Positions 22,570 to 35,071 of a DNA stretch of 64,000 nucleotides are shown here, one piece after another (positions within the stretch are counted from its first letter, which is position 1; each line of letters starts with the position of its first letter). Below the pieces are notes generated by a model. It searched no databases, was not told the origin of the DNA, and worked only from the letters and a program-made list of their open reading frames with translations. Source of the stretch: Rhizophagus irregularis (taxonomy: Eukaryota; Glomeromycota; Glomeromycetes; Glomerales; Glomeraceae); NCBI RefSeq assembly GCF_026210795.1, contig NC_089449.1, positions 868,001 to 932,000 on the forward strand, written 5' to 3'. A program made the translations under genes and the position numbers.

Positions 22570-23347
22570 TAGAGGTTGGAACCGACCAAAAAAAACCTTA
22601 ACCGATTAATAATCGATTAACCAGCTACCATAATCGATTAATTAATCGGTTAATCAACCGATTAATATATAAATTTTAAGTTTATAGTAAGTTTATTTAA
22701 TTTATTTTATTTATATTTTAACAATTTTAACCTGCCATTAATATTTTATAATATAAATAATGTTCCAAAATATATTTATTTATACAAATACTTAATCACA
22801 AAAAAATATTTATAAATATTTAATAAAAAAATATAAATTTACTTGAAAATTACTATACATCACCAGGCGATCATCGCTTTTACCAGCATTAGGATGGAAC
22901 TTGGGGTAGAATTAAGAATATGAATGTAACTCCGCCCAAAATGCCATCCTAATGCTGGTAAAGGCGATGATGATTTTTTTGTTTGCTGACTACTAGTTGT
23001 TGATTCCAAAAATGACGACTTTTTAGAAATTATAATAGCTAGAAGAGCAAACTTTGGCGACCCAGATAAAGATTCTTCAATACTTTCAACATTCCTATAG
23101 TAACTATATTCAGACAAATCATCATTCAGTTCGTTATTATCCATGTTAAATAGCCACTTTTAATAAAGTTTTATTTAACTAAATTTGTTAAAACTTTATC
23201 AAAATATAATAATTATCTGTTTCTGCATTTTTAACCGATTTAATTAATCGATTAATTAATCGATTAAATTATTCGGTTAAATTATTCGATTAACCGATTT
23301 TTGAGGTACCTTAATCGGTTAACCGACCTAATCGATTCCAACCTCTA
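22570..23347. mobile_element. 778-bp hAT-type element with a transposase-like remnant
   Basis: The ends are TAGAGGTTGGAA and TTCCAACCTCTA. The right flank is CTTTTAAG (23348-23355). The left flank is the same CTTTTA/AG, interrupted by the MITE above with its TA duplicated. Subterminal zones are dense in AATCGATTAA / TTAATCGGTT. A minus-strand frame (23144-22860) starts MDNNELNDDLSEYSY and includes KFALLAIIISKKSSF, which may be the first part of a hAT transposase. A ~110-bp inverted repeat (22869-22975, CATCGCTTTTACCAGCATTA type) has replaced or interrupted the rest. Non-autonomous. Confidence 0.75.
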
Positions 23348-23409
23348 CTTTTAAGTCAGGTTGAGTAACTGACCCGATCTGACTTGAACTGTTTGGAACA
23401 CTAAGTCTG

Positions 23410-24016
23410 AAATCTGATTTGAAATTCTGACTTAAATGCAGTTTATTTTGATTATATTTGGAACAATAAGGTATAAGAAAAAACTATAATAACTTTATCC
23501 AGCCCTTTTAACAATACAAATTATTATAAAATAAGTTCTAATATTATAATATTATTCATTCTTATATTGCTACTATAACTGGACATGGGTTATTGGTTTA
23601 TTATCGATAATAGATTCTTGATATAAAAAAGTTCATTAAAATAATGGTTAACTACTTAATTCTAAATAAAAATTACAATTTTAATCAGAATTTATGCAAA
23701 GATTGTTTAAATTAAAATATGATTCTCTTAGGTAAAAAAATTTTTAGGATAGTTCTGAGAAAAGAGTTAAAGTTTGGTTTTATAAGACATTTTTTTTAAT
23801 TTTAAAAATTAGATAGTACAATTAAAGATTTAAGATCTCTGGTGATATTTGCTAAAATTTTTTATATAATTATTACTTTCATTTAATTAAGAATAAATTA
23901 AAATTTCCATTATAAGAACCTTTATTGAATATATATATTCTCTTGACATAATTGCATATAACATATTTTTGTACAAAATTTGTCTTTTAGACACATGCAT
24001 TTAATATTAATATCCA
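23410..24016. other. Intergenic flank downstream of copy 4
   Basis: No gene. It holds blocks seen beside other family copies (GGACATGGG...TTATTATCGATAAT near 23580-23620; the 23870-24015 segment). Confidence 0.45.
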
Positions 24017-24201
24017 CCCTGTAAAAAAATCGATCCGTTTTTTATATTCCGTCTTTTTTCTGTAAAAGGCTCATATTTCCGGAATTAATAACCTTATATC
24101 CTGGAATTTATAGAATTCTTTACATTTTCCGTGAATGGATCCGTGAAAGGCTCATTTTTACGGAGTTTTTACAGAAATAACGGATAAAATTTTTTATAGG
24201 G
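24017..24201. mobile_element. 185-bp CCCTATA-family MITE
   Basis: The left end is CCCTGTAAAAAAATC and the right end ATTTTTTATAGGG. It is flanked by CCA (24014-24016) and TCA (24202-24204). The matching flank of copy 1 (TATCCAACTTGATATTC near 5577) lacks the insert, which shows an empty site. The interior has TTTACGGA / TCCGT motifs, as in the 1.5-kb elements. Confidence 0.75.
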
Positions 24202-24317
24202 TCAACTTGAATGCTTGACATCCAAGATATAAAATTAATAATATAATATATTATGTAGAAAAAATTTATTGAGAAAACAAAGAAAGATGAATTTTATAAA
24301 TGCAAATTCAATCCCAT

Positions 24318-25628
24318 TTAAGCCTGTTTAATAAGTTCAATGCACCACTAAAAAAAAGAAATGTCAATTATTTTTACGAGAAAATTTTTAAAAAAATTTT
24401 TAAAAAAATCAATTTTAAAATCTACTTACCTCATCATTTTCTGCTAATCTTTCATTATGGCAAACAACTTCTTGAAAGGTATCATTTCCAATAGTAAATT
24501 GAACATCATGACTACGTAAAAATTCAACTTGACCATCTTGAGTATGACCATTAATATCAAATGATTTCTTAATACTAAGATTAATAATATCATTTGATTT
24601 TAAATATCCTTCATAATTTTCTAATCTACTATAATCAATCTTCCATTCTCTCTCATTGCCATCACAATTTACTATAAAAAAACATGGGTTAAAAATTTTT
24701 TTATTAATTTCATTAAATTATAATACATTTGATTACCTTCCGTGTGATTGCTTGATGGAGATTTGTGGTATTTATATTGAGTTCTAGATAGATGCCGACT
24801 ATAACGAACTTGTTGCGAATAATTGCAAATTCCAAGTGAATTACCAGAAATTTTATGTTGGAAACTTATATCAGATTTTGTGTATATATAATCGTTATAC
24901 TTTCCATTATTAACAAATATATACCAACAAGCATTTGGATCAAATCTTGAATTCCCTGTATAAACCTATAAATAATTGGATATAGTATTAATAATACAAA
25001 ATTCAACATCAAAGAAAAAAAGTTCAAATATAAAATAAATGATATACTATTGGTCCCTCGCTTCCAGTTGTATAGTGTAAATTATCAATTGAAGTTAAAT
25101 ATTTTCCTGTAGCAACGTGTTTTAATGCAACAATAGATCCATCTATAATTATATTTGATTCATCCATAACAATTTCATCAAATGCTTTAATTAATTCATC
25201 CATTGATTTGATATTGTTCATTCCTTTATAAAATTCAGTAAAAAAATAGGGATGATCATTAAGAGCTTTAAGAAAATATTCTTTTTGTTCTTCTATATCA
25301 TTAGTTTCGGTATTATAACAAAGGTTATGAAAACATGTAAAAAATTTCAAATTATCACCACCATCTCTTTCAGGAATATATTTTAATGATTGAAATTTTC
25401 TTTTGTTTACATTTTTAAATAATGTAAAAGTAATATCTTTTTTAAGTATATCACGAAGTTTTTCAAGGTCATTAATTTCAGTTGGAAGTTTAATAATAGG
25501 ATTAATTAATGATTTAGCAGTATTTAAAAATCCTCCATAATTATCTTCCCAAATATTATAATATTTTTTTATATCATTTATCCATTCATCTGGATGTACA
25601 TTTCATCATATTTTGAAAAATAATTCAT
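24318..25628 (-). pseudogene. Gag-like/MIR family, copy 4 (single frameshift)
   Basis: Exons at 25628-25048, 24965-24737, 24671-24430 and 24347-24318 have normal splice sites. Exon phases are intact from codon 12 on. One base is missing near 25609, where sisters encode Y-D-G-N-I-H, so the ATG at 25628 leads to a stop after about 16 codons. From there to the end the family frame is open: Gag-like helices, GSIVALKHVATGKYL, an exon-2 loop with S-R-H-L-S-R-T-Q-Y-K-Y before KSPSSNHTE, and the last exon W-C-I-E-L-I-K-Q-A. The exon-1/2 junction has G-S-E-G-P-I where the sisters have G-S-K-K-Q-L. Either it is a young pseudogene or a base was lost in assembly. Confidence 0.8.
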
Positions 25629-27194
25629 GGTAAATGAAAATTTATTTGTTCAGGAAAGAAACTTTAAATTTGGGATCACGTTTAGAATTTTATTTTTTTT
25701 TATTTGCGTAAAATAAACATAATCATGTCAGTTTTCGTCATTTTTGAACCAGTGTGATCAGAGATGACTTGTCAATCAAATAATCGTCAAAAAATGCAAT
25801 CAAACAAATCAAATAAATAAATTAATAATATATTAAAATTACAAAAAACCTACATTTGAAGTATATATTAAAAATGTTTATCTGTTATATCCGTTTATAT
25901 GTTTAAATTTCTTATACGAGTGTAAAAAATTTAAAGGACCAGAATTTCAAGGCGTGGAAACAATTATTATGTTTCACTAACCTATATCAATTGCAAATAA
26001 TTTTTTGTTTACTGTCAGTGCTAATTTCGGCCATAATATTAAGCTTTAATGAACCATTTTTTTATATACCGTACCTTTTGTACTATATAACAGTAAATTT
26101 CGAAGATTAAATATAAAGACTTAACGAAAATAAATATTTTTTTTTAATTTTTTTCTTAAAAGTCTGGTACAGATAAATACTATTACAAAATGGACTTCTA
26201 AAGATAAATTGAGTTAAAACATTGAATATCTAATATTTTGTTATCTAAGTTGCATTTGCTTTATATCGTGATAACTACAGTACATTATATTAAATGTCAT
26301 AAGATGAATGCATGTACTAATTAGACAAAAATTCATCCTGTTTGTAACTTTAATTCTGAAACATTACAGCTTTTGGACTCTATGAAATTTTAAGATTTAT
26401 AACATAATTATCAGATTTATATGAGCTTAAACAAAATTTGTTATCAATCTTATTTAGAACTGTTTATACTATTAAATAAAAGTTCAACTTAATCAGGCAA
26501 CATCCACTTTAAATCATAATCTATAATTTATAGTTAAAAATATTTTTTCAATTTATAATCGGTAAAAAAATGATATAATATTTTATTACTCCTAATAATA
26601 ATGTTAACTCATTATTCTGTATAATAATTCTATATTAGATAGATATAAATTTATGGATTTATTATTAATATCTAAAATTTAATAAAAAAATCTAAAGCTT
26701 ATGATCATCACCACTGATTATGGTTACCCTTATTTTTGCTAAAAAACCTTTAATTTATAAAAAATTTCGAATGGTTGACTGATATTAAGTAATCAAAATA
26801 CAAACAAAACTACTATGTGTAATTTAAAATATAAAGTTTGATTTTATAAATGTATTTTATTACTTCAAAAAAAGTAGGATTATTTATATGGTGACAACTG
26901 CTACTAGTAACATTAACTTGAAATCTTCTACTTGATTAAGAACAAATTAACATATTTTTCTATAACAAGGTCCTTCAAATCTTTTAGCATAATAAGGAAA
27001 TAGAATATATATATTTTTTGTATGGAAGTTACTTTTTGAGTACATATATTTATCATAATTAATGCCCAACATGACATTCTTCAAAGGTTGAGTGACAAAA
27101 AACGATACCTAGTAGTATAAGACATAAAATTAATAGGTTGAATTAAAGATATATATTGAAAAAAAGAAAAGAAAGAAATTTTAAAGTCATTTAT
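25629..27194. other. Intergenic unit between copies 4 and 5
   Basis: No gene. It is paralogous over most of its length to 28504-30054 (shared blocks such as ACATTTGAAG, CTTCTAAA.ATAA.TTGAGTTAAAACATTGAATATC and TTTATGGATTTATTATT). The pair are one duplicated flank. This copy lacks the MITE present at 28983. Confidence 0.6.
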
Positions 27195-28503
27195 TTAAGC
27201 CTGTCTAATAAGTTCAATGCACCACTAAAAAAAAAAGAATGTTCAATTATTTTTACAAAAAAATATTTTTTTAAAAAAATAAAACTATTTACTTACCTCA
27301 TCAATTCCTCCTAATCTTTCATTATGACAAACAACTTCTTGAAAAGTATCATTTCCAATAGTAAATTGAACATCATGACTACGTAAAAATTCAACTTGAC
27401 CATCTTGAATACGACCATTAATATTGTGTGATTTCTTAATACTAAGATTAACAATATCATTTGATTTTAAATATCCTTCATAATTTTCTAATTTACTGTG
27501 TTTGAAATTCCATATATAATCATCTCCACCACAACTTACTAAAAAAATAAGTGTTAAAACTTTTCTTTTATCTTCATTATTGTTTTAAATATATAATTTA
27601 TTTATTTACCTTCTGTATGATTGCTTGATGGAGATTTGTGGTATTCATATCGATAATATGGATATTGTGGATATCTACAATGTGAATTATAATAATAAGA
27701 AATTCCAAGTGAATTGTCAGAAATTTCATGCTGTAACATTACATCAGTTTTGGTACAAGAGTAATTGTTATCAGGAGATTGATTTTTAATCATTTTCCAT
27801 AAAACATTCGGATTAAATTCTGAGTCGCTTGCATAAATCTACAAAAAATCGAATATGTATACTATTAATAAAAAATTTAAAGAAATATTAAAAGCTAAAA
27901 TATTAAATAAATGATATATACTAATTGTTTCTTACTTCCGGTTGTATAACATAAATTTCCAATGGAAGTTAAATATTTTCCTGTAGCAACGTGTTTTAAT
28001 GCAACAGTAGATCCATATCTAATTATATTTGATTCATTCATAACAATTTCTTCAAATTCTTTAATTAATTCATCCATTGAATTAATATTTTCCATTCTTT
28101 TACAAAATTCGGTTAAAAAATAGGAATAATCATTAAGAGACTTAAAAAAATATTTCTTTTGTTCTTCAATATCATTAGTTTCAGAATTATAACAAAGATT
28201 ACGAAATTCTGTAAAAAATTTCAAAGTATCACCACCATCTCTTTCATATTTATATTTTAATGATTGTAATTTTCTTTTATTTGAATTTTTAAACACTGTA
28301 AAAGAAATATCTTTTTTAAGTACATCACGAAGTTTTTCGAGGTCATTAATTTCGGTTGGAAGTTTAATGGTAGGATTAATTAATGATTTGGCAGTATTTA
28401 AAAATCCTCCATAATTATTTTCCCACATATTATAATATTTTTTTATATCATTTATCCATTCATCTGGATGAATGTTTCCATCATATTTTAGAAAAGAATT
28501 CAT
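27195..28503 (-). CDS. Gag-like/MIR tandem family, copy 5 (intact)
   Basis: Exons at 28503-27922, 27838-27610, 27538-27297 and 27224-27195 close in phase (360 aa). The start MNSFLKYDG differs from the usual F-P-K. Exon 1 has PDEWI, KRKLQSLKY and F-R-N-L-C-Y-N in the Gag-like part, then GSTVALKHVATGKYL. Exon 2 starts I-Y-A-S-D rather than V-F-(T/A)-G, a difference shared only with copy 6. Its variable loop is rich in Y and P (Y-P-Q-Y-P-Y-Y-R-Y-E-Y) before KSPSSNHTE. Exon 3 ends NERLGGIDE, and the last exon is W-C-I-E-L-I-R-Q-A. With copy 6 it forms the most similar neighbouring pair, consistent with a recent duplication. Confidence 0.85.
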
Positions 28504-30054
28504 GGTAAATAAAATTTATTTTAGGAAAAAGGAATTATAATTTAGGATTAGCGTTTAAATAATCATTTATGTGAAATGATAACCATCATACCAGTTTTTA
28601 ACAGGTTTTTGTATAACTCTCGCCATTTTTTAACTAGCATGATCAGATGACTTGTCAATCAATTAATCAAAAAACGTAGTAATTATTAATCAAATAAATA
28701 ATTTAAATTTACAAAAAAACCTACATTTGAAGCATTCAAGAAAATAACATAAAATGTCTTTTAGATACTTTGTTGAGATCATATCTGTTATATAATATAT
28801 AAAATGTCTGTATTCGTTTATATGTTTAAATTTCACAAGAATTATGCGTATGTAAAAAATTTGAGGAATCAGAAATTTGTTTCTATAATTGTAAATAAAG
28901 TGCCATTGCTAAGGTCGGTCATAATATTAAGTTTTAATGAACCAATTTTTTTTATACTGTACCTTTTATACTTACTGCATAGCCCTATAAAAAATTTTTC
29001 CAGAAAAATGATTACGTGTATGAGTTTCTTCGAAAATAAAAACAAGAAAAATGAACATCATTTATCAGAGTTTTTCCCAGAATTTTTTTTATAGGGTAAT
29101 AGTAAATTTCAAAGATTAAATATATATTATTCTTTTTTTATTTTTTTTAAAGTCTGGTTCAGACAAATATTACAAAATGGACTTCTAAAAATAACTTGAG
29201 TTAAAACATTGAATATCTAATATTTTGTTATCCAAGTTGCATTCTCAATTTCTCTGCTTTATATCATGATATACCTAAATTTATATTATTTATATTGAAT
29301 GTCATAAGATGAATGTATTTAATTAGACGAAATTATAATCTCCTACCTGTAACTTTAATTCTGAAAGATTACAGCTCTTAGACTCTATGAAATTTTAAGA
29401 TTTATAATATAAATATAAATATCGTTGATTTATATGAGTTTAAACAAAATTTGCTATCAATCTTATTTTAGGAACAATAATAAAACTGTTTATGCTATTA
29501 GATAAAAGTACAAAAGTGGTATAATATTCTCATTATTTTGGCTAGTATTATATATAATACAATAATTCTATTATTAGCCGTATATGGATTTATGGATTTA
29601 TTATTGATATCGAATTTAATAACAAATTCTAAGGCTTACCATCACCAGGTTACCATTTTATTATGAATAAAAATAAATGCTTTGGTCTAAAAAATTCAAA
29701 TAACCTAACTGAACTATGTATTACGTGTAAATTTATGATAGAATGCAATAATTTGATTTTACAAATGTATTTTATTACTTTGAATTTATATGGCAACAAT
29801 CAACATTTACTAAAATTTGCTGTTACCTCCCAAATCAACAAAACTTTTGTAATAAGAACATAGAATACATTTTTTACACAAAATTATTTCTTGGATACAT
29901 AAATTTATTACGATTAATGCCCAAAGGCTAAGGTTAACAAATGATAGCTAGTATAAGATATAAAAGTAATAGGTTGAATATCATATTATTATAAATGATA
30001 TACCGTATTATACAATATTGAAGAAACATATTGACAAAAGAAAAGTCAAGTCAA
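28504..30054. other. Intergenic unit between copies 5 and 6
   Basis: No gene. This is the duplicated flank described for 25629-27194, with one added MITE at 28983-29096. Confidence 0.55.
28983..29096. mobile_element. 114-bp CCCTATA-family MITE
   Basis: The inverted ends are CCCTATAAAAAATTTTTCC and AATTTTTTTTATAGGG, with TAG and TAA on the two sides. The paralogous flank near 26085-26100 lacks it. The interior has ATGATTACGTG and ATCATTTATC. The same short element occurs at 52978 and, in the opposite orientation, at 53588. Confidence 0.75.
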
Positions 30055-31343
30055 TTAAGCCTGTCTAATAAGTTCAATACACCACTAAAAAAAAAGGAAT
30101 GTTTAGTTATTTTACAAGAAAATGTTTAGATTTTTTTTTTAAAAAAATCAATTTTAAAATCTACTTACCTCATCAATTCCTCCTAATCTTTCATTATGAC
30201 AAACAACCTCTTGAAAAGTATCATTTCCAATAGTAAATTGAACATCATGACTACGTAAAAATTCAACTTTATTATTATCATGACTTTTCTTAATACTAAG
30301 ATTAACAATATCATTTGATTTTATATATCCTTCATAATTTTCTAATTTACTGTGCTTAAAATTCCAAATATAATCATAGTAATTATTTCCATCACAACTT
30401 ACTATAAAAAAAATAAGGGTTAAATTTTCTTTTATCTTCATTATTGTTTTAGATACATAATTCATTTGTTTACCTTCTGTATGATTGCTTGATGGAGATT
30501 TGTGGTAATAATAATTACTATAGTTATAGTAATAACAAATCCCAAGTAACTGGTTAGAAATTTTATGTTGCAACCTTATATCAGTTTTGGTACAAGAGTA
30601 GTTGTTATCAAGAGATTGATTTTTAATTATTTTCCATAAAACATTCGGATTAAATTCTGAATCGCTTGCATAAATCTACAAAAAATCGAATATGTATACT
30701 ATTAATAAAAAATTCAAAGAAATATTAAAAGGTTAAATATTAAATAAATGATATATACTAATTGTTTCTTACTTCCAGTTGTATAACATAAATTTCCAAT
30801 GGAAGTTAAATATTTTCCTGTAGCAACGTGTTTTAATGCAACGGTAGATCCATATCTAATTATATTTGATTCATTCATAACAATTTCTTCAAATTCTTTA
30901 ATTAAATCATCCATTGAATTGATATTATTCACTCTTTCACCAAATTCGGTTAAAAAATAGGGATAATCATCAAGAGTCTTAGAAAAATATTTCTTTTGTT
31001 CTCCTATATCATTAGTTTCAGAATTATAACAAAGTTTACGAAATTCTGTAAAAAATCTCAAAGTATTACCACCGTCTCTTTCAGAAATATATTTTAACGA
31101 TTGTAATTTTCTTTTATTTAAATCTTTAAACACCGTAAAGGTAATATCCTTTTTGAGTACATCACGAAGTTTTTCGAGGTCATAAATTTCGGCTGGAAGT
31201 TTAATAGCGCTATCTACTAATAATTTTACAACTTCCATGAATGCTAAACCAGTTTTATTTGGCCAAAGAGAGTAATATTTTTGAATGTTGTTCACCCATT
31301 CGTCTGGATGAATATTTCCATCATATATTGGAAAATAATTCAT
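30055..31343 (-). CDS. Gag-like/MIR tandem family, copy 6 (intact)
   Basis: Exons at 31343-30759, 30675-30474, 30401-30169 and 30084-30055 close in phase (349 aa). The start M-N-Y-F-P-I-Y-D-G at 31343 is preferred over an upstream in-frame TTG because all family members start here. The first ~60 residues differ from copies 3-5 (WVNNIQKYYSLWPNKTG), while the rest of exon 1 and the exon-2 start are nearly those of copy 5. This suggests a recombinant or converted gene. The exon-2 loop is short (Y-Y-N-Y-S-N-Y-Y-Y). Exon 3 lacks several residues in the NLSIKK-to-VEFLRSHD loop. The last exon is W-C-I-E-L-I-R-Q-A. Confidence 0.85.
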
Positions 31344-34260
31344 TTTTTTTTTAAAAAAAAAGACAAAAAAAAAAAAATAATTAGGGTCTAATCTCAAAAT
31401 TAAAGTCATTTATGTTAATCAAACCGGTTTTTAACAAGACTTTACTAGATTTGGAGATTGTCATATTTTAATGCATCAATGCCGTAATAATGTACGTCAC
31501 TCATCGTTATTAAATCTTGCGGTATAATATAATATGTTTAATAAGTGATGAATTTTGTTAATTTTTTTTTATCCTCAATAAAAATCTTTAGAGATATAAA
31601 ATCGTACAGTATATATATATATCAACCAATCTTTTTCTTGTAAATTAGTATTTTATACGAGAAATATTAACTATAACAAAATAGAAGGCAAGTACTATTA
31701 TGACAAATATTAACTATAACAAAATAGAAGGCAAGTACTATTATGACAATTTATAATAAGTGCGTTGTATATTTCTATATTACAATTGGTTCCGCAAAAA
31801 TTAAAAAATTATTTTATTTGAAAATTACGATTCCCAATACATTCATGTAAAATAGCGTCTGTTTCTTAATAATTAATCGTATTTATTGCTAAATTAAGAA
31901 TTATAAAAGTTTAATTAGATATTTATCTATTTTTGCAAGTCTTGTATCTTAATTATTAAATTCAAAATTATCGATTATATTGGTTGTGTCCAGAATGAGA
32001 AATTTTCTTATTAAATGATTTTTAGACTCTTTTTATTAGGCTTTTTTTTAATATATCATAATATTAATAAACATTAGTTATAAGAAATAATCTCTTGAAG
32101 GTAATTTTACCTAACTTTACAAATAATTAGTTCACCATTAATGTAGAATTCGATTCTTAAATAAATATCACTTTTCTTGAACGTAGTTAATTTCAAAAAT
32201 AAAAATATATATTTAGAGAGGGTACATTTAAGCTCTGGAGGACGAACTACGAGTTAAGATTTATTAGAATCAGAATTCGAGTCAAAGAAAAACTTACAAC
32301 TTTGGACATTATTATGTGCGTGCTATATCAAAATTCCATTAATTCGAAACTTAAATATTTTAAATAAAAGTAAAGATATATATGATGTAATGATATCTTT
32401 TCTGGCGGCACTGATAATCATGTGATTCCGGTTCTAATGCGAACGACGTCTAGTCTTTATGTATAATACCGGTAATTTCCAAGATGAAATTCGAATAATT
32501 ATTTGTCTTATATAGTTACTGTCTTATCATTATTTTTAGCCTAGGTAAATTGATGCACTGATTATTACAAACTTTTACATAAATATTTTTTTAAAAAAAT
32601 TCATTAGTGAGTATAATTACGAGAAATTACATACGTATATACTGTATTAATTACCGTAAGTCCGTAAGTAAAAAAAAATTGAGCGCTAGCAATTACCAAT
32701 TCGCTACTATAAATGTCAAATATTTTTCTGTGAATTTATAAGACTATTATTAGAAATATTTTGTTACAAAAATTTGTTTTAGGATTCAATGTTATACAGG
32801 AAAAATGAATAATTGATTTTCTGTCGTTTTCAAATTTGCTACAAATGCAATTGACGTTTGTAACGTTGAACCGTACCAGCCAAATTTTATAATAAGTTAA
32901 ATAGAACAAAGAACATAAGAAAGCAAAATGAAACATTAAAAATATAAAACATATTAAAAAACTTCACGTGTTGAACATTAATAAAAATAAATTTCTTGTG
33001 CACATAACACAAATAATTATATTTGCATTTTTTTTCCTTACCATTTGTACATTCGTAAGTAAATCTATAAATTAATTTTATTTATAATCTCATTAAGGAT
33101 CATGAATGTATTTTTTACTAAAATTCATTTTATTATTTTGTTTTTAGTTTTTACTTTAGATCTACAACAAGAAACCTTTACCAATGATGATTCTCAATAC
33201 ACGTGCGATTATATCTTTTTATATCTTCCCAAATGATATTGTCGATAAGTTAGATATGATGAATCAATCTGTTAATAATCTGCTAAATCATAATGAAAAT
33301 ATGTATACTGTTTTTTAATAAAGTTTCATATCGCGTGACTGATTTTCAGTATTTTCATTCACCTTCACGTCTTTCTTTCTTTAAATATATTTCATAAATA
33401 CTTCTTTATTATAGTATTTCTTTTTTTTATCCTTATTATATAGTGTTTTTATTTCCTTTTTAAAGTTTACATGTTATCTTTTGTATCTTTTATAAAAAAT
33501 GAATTCAAATTTATTATATTTACAACTTCAGTTCTTTTAAAAAAAAAGTGTATACCACTAAATAATCATTAATTTTACGAAAAAGTAATTGAAGGTTTAA
33601 AATATTTCACCATAGAAATTAGTAATTTTTTTTTGTCATAATTACATAATTACTTTACACAACTTCTGATAAATCTGGTTTAATAATAATTTTTCAGGTA
33701 TCGATATATTTTAAACATTTCATAGTATTTATTATACGGCTATTCAATGAATACAATGAACTCCAGGTATTGCCTTTTACAGATAAGACCATGTTCGACT
33801 TCACGTTACCATCATCATCCTATTGAAATAGCTTTATACGAAAATTATTATCATTACAAGATTATTTTTTTAATTGCGAGCACTAATTGATTCTTGTGAA
33901 CTTACGTATAATTTGTCAATATTTAGTCATTTTTACATGTATTTTTTTTTTTCTTATCCATAAAATAGGTAACTTGTTACATGCATGTTACGAAAAATAA
34001 GATTTCAACTTCATTATGTATATTGCTTAAATAAAAATTATTTAATTATAATTAAACCTTTACAATAATACAACAGCTAACAATCCGCACAAATCACATG
34101 ATTTTATGGAAAACGTTTATCATGTGGTTTTTCGCTACTACATTATGCAATTGCGTTAATAATATGATGCAATATTTACAAAATTCCAATAATTAATGAA
34201 AATACAATATACAGTATATAAGCAAAACATTTCATTATTAAAATAAATAAATAAAAATAT
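31344..34260. other. Long gene-free AT-rich region
   Basis: No supported gene on either strand. It contains a 43-bp perfect tandem duplication (31662-31704 and 31705-31747), the motif TCACATGA at 34094-34101, and otherwise simple AT-rich sequence. Short open frames lack any recognisable motif. Confidence 0.5.
31662..31747. repeat. Perfect 43-bp tandem duplication
   Basis: Two adjacent identical 43-base units, each starting AAATATTAACTATAACAAAA and ending ACTATTATGAC. No coding role is visible. Confidence 0.9.
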
Positions 34261-34289
34261 ATTACTCCTCAATACAGCCTCTAAACCAT

Positions 34290-34460
34290 AGCCATAGCCA
34301 TAGCCCCAAAATCACATTCATAAAATTAAATCAACATCAGGTGGCACAGCGGTTGATAATCAAGTTAATCACATGTATGAGGAAAAATTAACAACAGATA
34401 ACAGGAAAGATAAAGATGAAGTAAAATTGGACGTCAAAAATATACAAAAGAGTTAAAAGT
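34290..34460 (+). pseudogene. C-terminal coding relic of unknown family
   Basis: A plus-strand stretch of 44 open codons (about 34323-34456) reads K-I-K-S-T-S-G-G-T-A-V-D-N-Q-V-N-H-M-Y, then a charged D-N-R-K-D-K-D-E-V-K-L-D segment and a stop. It looks like the end of a charged protein I associate with Rhizophagus repeat families. No upstream exon is visible. Confidence 0.35.
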
Positions 34461-35071
34461 CCATGGGAATAATAGTTTTAATGTATTTGATATTAAAAGG
34501 GTAAAACTATGTTTTTATTTGTGTAGTAAACTTTATAAATTATGAAATTTAGTAAAATTTAGTAATCTTAACCCTATTCCTACAAGAAAAAGAACTTCAG
34601 TTACTAGATTGTAAACCTAATTTCTTTGATAAAGGAAGAAAGAAATTTTTTTCCTCTGTTCGACGAGAAGTGTTTGACTAATAAAAATACTTATTTTAAG
34701 CATAATTCAATTAACTATTAAGATAATAATTTTTTTTTAAACATGTAAATTAATAAAATTTTTATTTATTATAGAAGAAATGAAGAATTTACTATATTAT
34801 TTATAAAGTAATTTTATTCAAAATAACTTAAAAAATTTAAATATTTCAAAAAGAATTTTCACATTAATGGTAATGAAACGTTAAATTTATATAATTGGTA
34901 GTGATATGTGTGATAAAATATTTTTTGCCCTAACCAAACAAAATTCCTTTTCGTTAAGTGAATTATAAATATATTGACTTTCTCTTTTATTTAGAAATGT
35001 GAATAACATAATAAAATGTTTGACTAATAAACACTAATGTTCAGTATCAAGTAAATTTTATCATCAGCTTT

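Larger units (their letters stand above)
22250..23410. mobile_element. Old GACC/TCAGG-repeat element hosting nested insertions
   Basis: The outer arms (about 22260-22366 and 23356-23400) carry GGGTCAGGTCAGG, GACCCGACC and GACCCGATCTGAC repeats. These resemble the subterminal zones of the 12293 element and belong to a related family. Its outermost ends are too eroded to place. A hAT-type element and then a TA-flanked element have inserted into it (listed separately). Confidence 0.5.
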
